This document shows positions 60,301 through 64,000 of a stretch of 64,000 nucleotides of DNA, piece after piece. Under the pieces are notes generated by a model. That model saw only the letters and a list, made by a program, of their open reading frames with translations. It was not told the DNA's origin and did not search any database. This DNA comes from Callaeas wilsoni (Eukaryota > Chordata > Aves > Passeriformes > Callaeidae), in contig VWPU01011607.1 of NCBI GenBank assembly GCA_013398955.1, positions 1 to 64,000 on the forward strand, in the 5' to 3' direction. Within the stretch, counting starts at the first letter, position 1. Every line of letters begins with the position of its first letter. A program made the position numbers and the translations under genes.

Positions 60301-61915
60301 TCAAATCAATGCTATGTGTTTAAAAGCCAAAAGTTTGTAAATTCTTTTAGTTATTACAAAATCCAGATATTAACTGATTCCACGTATCCCTTTTCATCAC
60401 AGTTTAAATCAGATTCCCAGCAAAAAATCCTCTTTGAGCCCACCTCTCTCTTTAGTAGCCATGCAACTCTAAAGCATCTATAATGTCTATAATAAAGCAT
60501 TGCAGTATCTGTATACATTGAAAATTAATAAAAAGAGTACAGCATAATCCAAAATGTACTTACGATTGGCAGTAGGCAAGGCGTAATATGAAATGAGAGA
60601 TATGATCTTTTCTTCTTGCCTCATAATCATCCTCGGCCAAAGCCTATAGAACATATTCTTATTATTTCGGAGAAGTATTCTCTCCCAGATTAAAAATTCA
60701 CAATCAATTTACTATTGCTGTTCAACAGTGTATTAACAGTCATCTTTTAGACAATAAATGCCAACTTATTGAGGAAGGGGGTTACCCTAAATAAATACAT
60801 GCCTTCGAAGAAAAACTACACCTTTGACAAAACGACAGAACTGCAGTTTTAGAAATAGCATTTCATCACCTCTACTTTTATTCATCACTTTTGAATGTGT
60901 AAAGAAAACAAAGTGCAAGAGAGTTCCATGTCTTGATCTTTACTTACTCTGTAGGGAAACTTCAGTTTCCGGAGCTCAGCTTCCAGCTTAGTTTTGTATA
61001 AATCAGTACTTCTTACATAACTCACGCCGAGATTTTCAACTACTTTGAGCACTGGGCAAAAAAAGAAAAGGTCCATGTTAGAGACAACATGCCGAAATCG
61101 ATCTAAATGTATCACGGCTTGAGAAAGGCACAAACTGGGGTAAGGCCACAGGAATTGCTTTTAGTGGTACGAGGAGCAAAAGGATGAGAAATACGGAGGA
61201 TAAAGTGTAGCCCCTGAGTCCCGAACAGCTGGCTCAATTCTGAGATACGGTCAACAAGGAAAGGGAGACAGCTAACTCTGACGGATCAGTCTCAGAACAC
61301 CGGTTTCAACTCTAATCGAACCTTGGATCCAGCAGTTTTCAGGACTTCAGGGGAACCCCTGGCTGACAGCCACAAGGACCTGAAATGCAGTATTGAGACA
61401 TCAAATATGTCACAACATCTACAGAAAGTGGAATGTGCTCATAAAAACCGCCGGTGTAAACCAAAACTACAGGGTCCCGACAGCTACAATAAACGCTCAT
61501 TGTGAAATCTGTCTCAGCTCTCTGAAATGCCAAAGCAACACGTTTTCCTTTAACGGGAGCTCATGGCAGCATGAGCAGCCAGCCCAGCTTGCATTTATGT
61601 CAGGCAAACAGAGCATCCAGGCCTGCCAGAAATACACGCAGCCACGACAAGAAGGATTCAAAGCATCGAGGGAGAGAAGGGACGGGAGGAAGAAGGGAAA
61701 CGGCAGAGGGGGGAGGAGGAAAGGGGAAGGAAGGAGGGAGGGAGGGAGAGACACTACTCACGCTTCAGGCGGTCGACAGCAAAGCTCTCAAACTCCACCA
61801 GGGAGATGCTTTCCATGGGAGGCTCCAGGTAAAACTGCAGGCTGTGAGGGTACTGCTCCCGCCGGTCTCCAGCCAGCCGCGCATGCTTCTGCCTCGCTCG
61901 GCTGGAGAACTCCAT
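6272..61915 (-). CDS. PRIM2: DNA primase large subunit (p58), 5' half, seven exons
   Basis: PRIM2 pairs with the catalytic subunit PRIM1 in the nuclear DNA polymerase alpha-primase complex, which lays down RNA-DNA primers for replication. Seven exons, joined in order 61915-61762, 61051-60948, 60643-60564, 55285-55165, 39186-39091, 38250-38113 and 6339-6272, total 761 nt and read through as 253 codons plus 2 nt with no stop. The product begins [16 protein letters not shown] and carries the segments [56 protein letters not shown] and [17 protein letters not shown], which match human PRIM2 closely as I remember it. This covers the helical N-terminal domain that contacts PRIM1 and POLA1. The C-terminal 4Fe-4S domain with its four cysteines is not in the window, since the next exon lies left of base 1. 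Human PRIM2 is about 509 residues, so about half is present. Every splice phase agrees; no frameshift or premature stop is seen, so this looks like the working gene. Confidence 0.97.
9490..10140 (-). repeat. CR1 LINE fragment
   Basis: This is a minus-strand CR1 tail. The plus strand carries gtctcccctcagtctcctcc, ggctgaacagcccaag, tattgtggcacccaaaactg and cccttgttaaacttcac in the expected reverse order. It is of the same subfamily type as the copy at 39853-40365, sharing those strings almost exactly. Reading frames here are non-coding. Confidence 0.88.
10950..11065 (-). repeat. CR1 3' end fragment
   Basis: The plus strand has atggtttgggttggaagggg followed by ttatccagttccaaaccctc and gtcttgaacatgaacag, the reverse complement of a CR1 terminus. 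Only about 115 bp remain. Confidence 0.82.
12443..12456 (+). repeat. Short (CA)n
   Basis: Seven CA units sit within a C-rich purine-poor stretch. This is a minor simple repeat. Confidence 0.8.
13010..13320 (+). repeat. CR1 LINE fragment
   Basis: Plus-strand CR1 3' UTR: ccagttctaggctctccact, agactgggagagttgggact, gttcagcatggagg and aatacctgaaggga appear in order. It lies close to an oppositely oriented CR1 tail at 13380-13515. Confidence 0.85.
13380..13515 (-). repeat. CR1 3' end fragment, inverted relative to neighbour
   Basis: The plus strand shows gaagatcatccggtccaacc, then aggcaggttttgaatctctc and aatctccctgggtaacctg, the reverse complement of a CR1 tail. With the copy at 13010-13320 it forms a back-to-back pair. 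Confidence 0.83.
15017..15034 (+). repeat. Short (CA)n
   Basis: An eight- to nine-unit CA repeat sits inside a mildly GC-richer block (about 14850-15400) whose origin I cannot identify. Confidence 0.85.
18515..18800 (+). repeat. Dispersed repeat, copy 1
   Basis: This copy shares an ordered set of strings with 32845-33360: aaactcccacccag, gggcaaaacagact, then an aaagtt/gaagtta segment, aaacaaagac or aaacaagac, and a CT-rich block. The pattern resembles a widespread avian ERV-associated repeat I recall, but no family name is assigned. It is strongly diverged and edges are approximate. Orientation follows the plus strand as read, without proof. Confidence 0.5.
22937..23579 (-). mobile_element. 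GC-rich insertion flanked by 11-bp direct repeats, LTR-like
   Basis: This 643-bp block is far richer in GC than its surroundings (for example ggccgggccggcc near 23220). It is bounded by perfect copies of AGACACCTACT at 22926-22936 and 23580-23590. It contains a (TC)n run at 22984-23002. Read on the minus strand there is AATAAA near 23090, followed by a region that could be R-U5, so an LTR of minus orientation is possible. An 11-bp duplication is however too long for a retroviral LTR. A chance open frame of about 146 codons on the minus strand (23556-23116) has no recognisable protein similarity. Confidence 0.5.
22984..23002 (+). repeat. (TC)n microsatellite
   Basis: Nine to ten TC units follow ggg and lead into a C-rich segment within the GC-rich insertion. 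Confidence 0.9.
24780..24949 (+). repeat. CR1 ORF2 fragment, left of LTR
   Basis: Translated on the plus strand this gives a degraded [13 protein letters not shown], which corresponds to the CR1 segment usually reading PDG(M/L)HPRVLREL, followed by DNA matching the downstream CR1 text (atcaggagaggctcctga). It breaks off at ccatcctct where the LTR starts, and resumes at about 25702. Confidence 0.75.
25489..25494 (+). promoter_or_regulatory. TATA box of the LTR
   Basis: TATAAG lies 19 bp after the last CCAAT box and about 150 bp before AATAAA, consistent with a U3/R layout and a start site around 25515-25525. Confidence 0.6.
25643..25648 (+). terminator. LTR polyadenylation signal AATAAA
   Basis: Perfect AATAAA in a T-rich context downstream of the TATA box; it would end transcripts started in the same LTR. 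Confidence 0.6.
25702..25760 (+). repeat. CR1 fragment, right of LTR
   Basis: The text gtggggaacaacaggccaga followed by cagtctcacttcgg matches the CR1 ORF2 stretch that normally follows the segment at 24780-24949 (encoding the NYRPVSLT region). About 20 bp of CR1 appear to be missing at the junction. Confidence 0.65.
26330..26560 (-). repeat. Old CR1 fragment
   Basis: The plus strand carries aatattctaaatgtggtcta, a cccaaggtactgttgacctt-like string and tgccagggcgctttgctgg, in the order of a reversed CR1 3' region. Divergence is high and edges are approximate. Confidence 0.6.
32845..33360 (+). repeat. Dispersed repeat, copy 2
   Basis: Second and longer copy of the repeat at 18515-18800, sharing aactcccacccag and gcaaaacagact in order. 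It extends into a GC-richer part with loosely repeated units built on 'catggg(a/t)...gcagtccttcagg' and 'gtgggtccctgc'. I recall similar unit strings from a common avian ERV-associated repeat, but that is not verified. Short open frames here are not thought to code. Confidence 0.5.
34505..35580 (-). repeat. CR1 LINE, 3' 1.1 kb
   Basis: The copy begins at its 3' end with cacagaatcacagaatcaac and extends into ORF2 on the minus strand. The 3' part of the reverse transcriptase is readable: [20 protein letters not shown], then SKFMNGIKL, where an active element would have the catalytic FADD motif. The loss of that Asp pair, with several frameshifts, marks it as dead. It is one of the least diverged CR1 copies here. 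Confidence 0.9.
37579..37715 (-). mobile_element. tRNA-Ile-derived SINE (TguSINE1-like)
   Basis: Read on the minus strand, the element opens with a tRNA-Ile-like body: TTAGCTCGTTTGGTTAGAGC covers the A box and D arm, and GCTGATAATGCC gives an anticodon loop with GAT. The B box is degraded. It then passes into a tail (cttgatggtccttttggatc ... agaatattctgtg) that resembles a CR1 3' end, so a CR1 could have mobilised it. This architecture is what has been described as TguSINE1 in zebra finch. It is not a working tRNA gene because the acceptor stem and B box are lost. Confidence 0.8.
38113..38250 (-). CDS. PRIM2: PRIM2 coding exon 6
   Basis: This 138-nt, phase 0/0 exon encodes 46 residues, [20 protein letters not shown] followed by [20 protein letters not shown] and LSKALA. 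It contains the conserved DALDLF-like and DGFAYVP segments of the p58 N-terminal domain. The acceptor is TTCTATCTCAG and the donor GCG|GTAAGT. Confidence 0.97.
38251..39090 (-). other. PRIM2: PRIM2 intron 5
   Basis: An 840-bp phase-0 intron, donor GTAAGT at 39090, acceptor TCTATCTCAG. AT-rich; no repeat or additional exon recognised. Confidence 0.92.
39091..39186 (-). CDS. PRIM2: PRIM2 coding exon 5
   Basis: This 96-nt exon is symmetric (phase 0 at both ends) and encodes 32 residues, from [16 protein letters not shown] to EQMFYK. It shares few identities with the human linker segment but has exactly the same length by recollection, and it sits between two well-conserved exons in the right phase. 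The acceptor is CTTAATTTTAG and the donor AAG|GTAAGT. Confidence 0.93.
39853..40365 (-). repeat. CR1 LINE 3' fragment
   Basis: It starts at the reverse complement of the CR1 terminus (catagaatatgctgagttgg) and runs through ctgtcaggctggtgctgtga, aacctaaacctcccctggc and ttatattgtggcacccaaaa. It matches the copy at 9490-10140 in the shared part, so both belong to one subfamily. Confidence 0.9.
45870..45889 (+). repeat. Poly-A run
   Basis: About 19 consecutive A bases. No retroposed body is evident upstream, so it is recorded only as a simple repeat. Confidence 0.8.
46580..46653 (+). repeat. 37-bp tandem duplication
   Basis: Two head-to-tail copies (46580-46616 and 46617-46653) begin atggataattatagtcacag and end gtggctagac. 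They differ only at ctc versus tcc, so the duplication is fairly recent. A third copy does not follow. Confidence 0.95.
51033..51131 (-). other. Candidate unannotated cassette exon in PRIM2 intron 4
   Basis: On the minus strand a pyrimidine-rich tract (ctactttcttcatgcttttc) leads to TGTTAG|ACATTACC, and 99 nt later comes GAA|GTAAGT. The 99 nt are open in phase 0 (33 codons, starting [20 protein letters not shown]). Since exon 4 ends and exon 5 begins in phase 0, inclusion would insert 33 residues into PRIM2 without a frameshift. The encoded peptide has no counterpart in human PRIM2 that I know. It could equally be a decoy exon; such pairs of sites occur by chance in long introns. Confidence 0.3.
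53090..54311 (+). repeat. CR1 LINE, ORF2 end and 3' UTR
   Basis: Plus-strand CR1 from the [12 protein letters not shown] region to the 3' terminus. Readable pieces are [17 protein letters not shown], then after a frameshift [13 protein letters not shown], and SKFADD near 53740 followed by a stop. In the block usually written [11 protein letters not shown] the first catalytic Asp is replaced by His here, so the reverse transcriptase is inactive. The copy ends near ttccaaccctaacagttcta and tgattctg. Confidence 0.9.
54325..54855 (+). repeat. CR1 LINE 3' fragment, tandem with previous
   Basis: A second CR1 tail in the same orientation, starting in the tctgctctgctaagacccca segment and ending ccaacccaaaccattctatg. 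It directly follows the end of the previous copy and differs from it in subfamily sequence, so it is an independent insertion. Confidence 0.9.
55165..55285 (-). CDS. PRIM2: PRIM2 coding exon 4
   Basis: This 121-nt exon begins with the last base of the split Ser codon and encodes [19 protein letters not shown] through to NLSFEA. The acceptor follows a long, almost pure T tract on the transcript strand (A-rich on the plus strand, about 55289-55320). The donor is GCT|GTAAGT. RRWF and QQEMDL are conserved in PRIM2. The segment after RYRF is more diverged. Confidence 0.96.
55286..60563 (-). other. PRIM2: PRIM2 intron 3
   Basis: A 5,278-bp phase-2 intron with donor GTAAGT and a T-rich acceptor tract. 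It contains short (CA)n near 56560 and otherwise AT-rich unique-looking sequence. No exon or clear transposon was recognised. Confidence 0.88.
60564..60643 (-). CDS. PRIM2: PRIM2 coding exon 3
   Basis: This 80-nt exon encodes [20 protein letters not shown] followed by RLAYCQ and the first two bases of Ser. The acceptor ends CTATAG and the donor is TC|GTAAGT. The run [14 protein letters not shown] agrees with human PRIM2 as remembered; the first ten residues are more diverged but equal in length. Confidence 0.97.
60644..60947 (-). other. PRIM2: PRIM2 intron 2
   Basis: A 304-bp phase-0 intron bounded by AGA|GTAAGT and CTATAG|GCT. Nothing else seen in it. Confidence 0.93.
60948..61051 (-). CDS. 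PRIM2: PRIM2 coding exon 2
   Basis: This 104-nt exon completes the split Leu codon and continues [16 protein letters not shown] up to KFPYR. The acceptor is TTTTTGCCCAG and the donor is AGA|GTAAGT. It ends on a codon boundary. ENLGVSYV and ELRKLKF are hallmark PRIM2 strings. Confidence 0.97.
61052..61761 (-). other. PRIM2: PRIM2 intron 1
   Basis: A 710-bp phase-1 intron, donor GTGAGT, acceptor TTTTTGCCCAG. Its first 90 bases on the transcript are almost pure pyrimidine (see 61666-61751). The remainder is unremarkable. Confidence 0.93.
61666..61751 (+). repeat. Purine-rich (GGA/GGAA) tract beside exon 1 donor
   Basis: About 85 bp of nearly pure G and A on the plus strand, with runs such as ggggggaggagg and ggagggagggagggag. 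It starts about 10 bp from the exon 1 splice donor, so the transcript carries a long C/U tract there. The strand composition could allow triplex or G-quadruplex forms; this is inference. Confidence 0.9.
61762..61915 (-). CDS. PRIM2: PRIM2 coding exon 1
   Basis: This exon encodes 51 codons plus one base, from the start Met to DRLK. The ATG at 61915-61913 has G at -3 and G at +4, a strong initiation context, and the following residues MEFS match the human start. The frame stays open upstream to 62353, but that part is GC-rich promoter and minisatellite sequence without similarity to PRIM2, so this ATG is preferred. The donor is C|GTGAGT at 61761. The codon split with exon 2 (C+TG) restores Leu. 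Confidence 0.96.
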
Positions 61916-62034
61916 CTCCCCCGCCCCGGGACTGCCTCTGGCCCCGTCCCAACCGCCCAAGCCCCGCTCCCGCCGCTCCGCCCGACGCGACCCGGCGGGA
62001 CCCGACCTGTGCCCGCCCGACCCCGCGCCCCGGC

Positions 62035-62043
62035 TTCCCGCGC
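62035..62043 (+). promoter_or_regulatory. E2F-like site
   Basis: TTCCCGCGC resembles the E2F consensus TTTSSCGC with one weak position. E2F control fits the S-phase expression of primase genes, but binding is inferred. Confidence 0.45.
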
Positions 62044-62059
62044 TCCGCCCGCACCGCCC

Positions 62060-62066
62060 ACTTCCG
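62060..62066 (-). promoter_or_regulatory. ETS/GABP site
   Basis: ACTTCCG on the plus strand reads CGGAAGT on the gene strand, a full ETS core of the type common in CpG-island promoters. Confidence 0.5.
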
Positions 62067-62090
62067 CACAGAGCCACGCCTTCTGAACGG

Positions 62091-62100
62091 CCATTGGCTG
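62091..62100 (-). promoter_or_regulatory. CCAAT box (NF-Y)
   Basis: The gene strand reads CAGCCAATGG, matching the extended NF-Y consensus. It lies about 175 bp upstream of the ATG, within usual promoter distance, and 15 bp from the minisatellite. Confidence 0.6.
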
Positions 62101-62114
62101 CTATAGCGCTGTGG

Positions 62115-62399
62115 GCGGTGCTGTGCTGGCAGTGCCCACACCGGGCACGGGCGGGGCGGTGCTGTGCTGGCAGTGCCCACACCGGGCACGGGCGGGGCGG
62201 TGCTGTGCTGGCAGTGCCCACACCGGGCACGGGCGGGGCGGTGCTGTGCTGGCAGTGCCCACACCGGGCACGGGCGGGGCGGTGCTGTGCTGGCAGTGCC
62301 CACACCGGGCACGGGCGGGGCGGTGCTGTGCTGGCAGTGCCCACACCGGGCACGGGCGGGGCGGTGCTGTGCTGGCAGTGCCCACACCTGGCACGGCCG
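62115..62399 (+). repeat. 41-bp GC-rich minisatellite, about 7 copies
   Basis: Unit starts gcggtgctgtgctggcagtg and continues cccacaccgggcacgggcggg. Units begin at 62115, 62156, 62197, 62238, 62279, 62320 and 62361. The first six are identical as read and the seventh diverges near its end. Each junction makes GGGCGGGGCGG, a Sp1/KLF-type GC box, and each unit has four CpGs and a TGCCC/GGGCA inverted pair. Because the unit lacks stops and 41 is not a multiple of 3, all frames stay open on both strands, giving spurious frames of up to about 220 codons. Confidence 0.97.
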
Positions 62400-64000
62400 A
62401 TTCCGGCACTGGCACGTTCTACACTGTTATACGACTTTATAATTTTGTCACTTTTCCGAGAGAACTGCAGGATTTGCTATTTTTGCCGCTGTGTTGGCCA
62501 TTTTGCTGCAGCTGAGGTTATGCCACATACTTGTAATTTTCCCCTACTTGAAAAGTTGGGTAATGATCTTGCAAGAAGTTCGGAGCGTAAAGGGGTCGGA
62601 AATCAGAACTGGCATACGGTTTGTGCCAATAAAGTGAAGAAAATCAGTAGTTTAGGCTGGAAAAATCTTAAGAGCAACGAAAGGATCATGGATAAGGACA
62701 TGCACCGGTCCCGTGTTCGTGGGCAACACGTGGGACATTCCCGAGTGATCCGACCGCAGCTCTAACAAACACTGCCCTGGGAGCCAGCCCGGAACTGCAG
62801 CCTGCCTCTGTACTGACAGTTAAACGTGGTCCTGAGCTCAGCTGAGGTGGGACAATCCACTCCACCTTCAAAGCAAGGTGGTCACATCCAAACTGCCTAC
62901 AGTGCGTACTCCTGTGCTCGTGCTAACTCTCCAACTGTGGCGTCTCCTCTTTGGTCTGGGCCAAACCTCTGCCACGGCAATATCTGAACGTTTTAGCAGG
63001 ATAGAAAGTCAAGTTTCATTCTCCAGGACTCCTCTGTAATTTTCCAGGAGAAAATATGCTATTGATATATTTTTATGTATTTATATTTTTGTAATATTTA
63101 ATGTTTAACCTAAAGCAAGTTCACATCCTTTTATATATATAAAAAACTTTAACCCAAAGCAACATTTTTCAAATAGCCACTGCTCATCCCACACGGTTTC
63201 TTCCCTTCACCACCTGGCTGCAGCATGAGTTGTTTAGGAGTAAGGAGTGCATCTGCCAAAATCCTCCTAATTTTTGCAAGAAGGCGGAGCTTTTGCCTTT
63301 GACCAGTGTGCTAATACCCAAGAGATCTTAACAGAGACTGGCAATGCACTGTCCGAGCAGGTCAAGGACTTCCATCGGAGCTCCCACATTTGCTGGGAGT
63401 GCTGTACCCAGCCTGGACCAGAGGGGGAGAACTATGACAATGCTGAGGAGCACAGCAGAAACCAGAGATGCTTTTCATTTTAGTTTAATTTAATTTCTAC
63501 TCATGTTTTAGGTTTTGGCACATAAGCAGCACCATACCTTTGGAAACCATGGTACGCAGTTTGCTGTCCAGCGCTAATTCTACTGAGCCACGTCCTGCTG
63601 ATTTTTGACAGGTCAGCAGCTATGTCTACATCTGTTGTTTTCTTTTTTTTGTTTTACTTCTAGGTTTTTTTTCCTTTCTTCTTCAATATTAATCTCCAAA
63701 TTCTCTGCAATTAGGTGAAGATCTACACTGTTTGTTTGAGTTTTTCTTAAAATTTCGGTTAACTGATGACACTAACAGCATTGCAAAAAGTCATACATAA
63801 GATTACTTCAGCAGAAATGAAGAATCAAATTTTTTTACTAGACTTAATTACTATATTACTACGCTTAAATAAAACTTACAATGCAATACCTTAGCCTTTC
63901 ACACAAAAATAATTTTCTTGGGAAAAGAAAATAGACAAGTGAAAATTTTTCACCTTGGGGTAAACCCCCCACTAAATTTCAAAATTCAAAGTTTCTGATT
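62400..64000. other. Intergenic region upstream of PRIM2
   Basis: No exon of a neighbouring gene could be recognised. In mammals RAB23 lies on this side of PRIM2, but none of its recognisable coding sequence is here. The plus-strand frame at 63274-63483 is only 69 codons with no recognised similarity. A TATA-type palindrome (ttttatatatataaaa) is at 63129-63144. Confidence 0.7.

Larger units (their letters stand above)
61916..62114 (-). promoter_or_regulatory. PRIM2: PRIM2 CpG-rich promoter and 5' UTR
   Basis: A GC- and CpG-dense block directly upstream of the PRIM2 ATG, without a TATA box at a suitable place, as expected for a replication housekeeping gene. It holds two GC boxes (ccgccc at 62045-62050 and 62054-62059), an E2F-like site, an ETS site and a CCAAT box in the order given in separate entries. 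The transcription start cannot be fixed from sequence; it probably lies between about 61940 and 62050. Confidence 0.75.

Noticed and set aside
61916..62353. N-terminal extension of PRIM2 (frame open upstream to 62353)
   Set aside because: The upstream frame is GC-rich promoter and minisatellite, and its frame would change with each repeat unit. MEFS at 61915 matches the known start.
62094..62765. Long open frames (up to about 223 codons) over the minisatellite on both strands
   Set aside because: They arise because a stop-free 41-bp unit repeats and cycles through all frames. The peptides are unit translations with no other similarity.
63274..63483. 69-codon plus-strand frame upstream of PRIM2 as a divergent gene
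   Set aside because: No recognised similarity, no clear splice structure, and length is within chance.

Overview
This is a stretch of bird nuclear DNA, most likely from a songbird. The evidence is AT-rich sequence, many fragments of the avian CR1 LINE, solo retroviral LTRs, and a tRNA-Ile-derived SINE with a CR1-like tail (37579-37715) of the type known as TguSINE1 in passerines. No bacterial or viral gene set, CRISPR array, rRNA gene or functional tRNA gene was seen.

One protein gene can be supported: PRIM2, the large (p58) subunit of eukaryotic DNA primase, on the minus strand. Seven coding exons are visible, at 61915-61762, 61051-60948, 60643-60564, 55285-55165, 39186-39091, 38250-38113 and 6339-6272. 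Their reading phases join without a break to give 253 codons plus two bases, about the first half of the protein. The exons for the C-terminal iron-sulfur domain lie beyond the left edge. All introns are GT-AG; intron 6 is about 31.8 kb and intron 4 about 16 kb. The promoter is a compact CpG-rich block at about 61916-62114 with NF-Y, ETS, E2F-like and GC-box motifs. Directly upstream is a 41-bp minisatellite whose unit junctions each create a GC box.

The rest is intron or intergenic DNA. From left to right it holds: a CR1 split by a 449-bp solo LTR (236-1880); scattered CR1 fragments (3.2, 9.5, 10.9 and 13.0-13.5 kb); two copies of one dispersed repeat (18.5 and 32.9 kb); a GC-rich 643-bp insertion flanked by 11-bp direct repeats (22.9-23.6 kb); a second LTR inside a CR1 (24.95-25.7 kb) with a dense CCAAT array; a 1.1-kb CR1 tail (34.5-35.6 kb); the SINE at 37.6 kb; a CR1 at 39.9-40.4 kb; and two CR1 copies in tandem (53.1-54.9 kb).

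The observations most worth checking are the GC-box minisatellite at the PRIM2 promoter, an unannotated 99-nt in-frame exon candidate in intron 4 (51033-51131), the CCAAT-array LTR, and the GC-rich insertion with its long direct repeats. I found no convincing new multi-gene system. Comparisons with human PRIM2 and with repeat families are from memory, not from a search.
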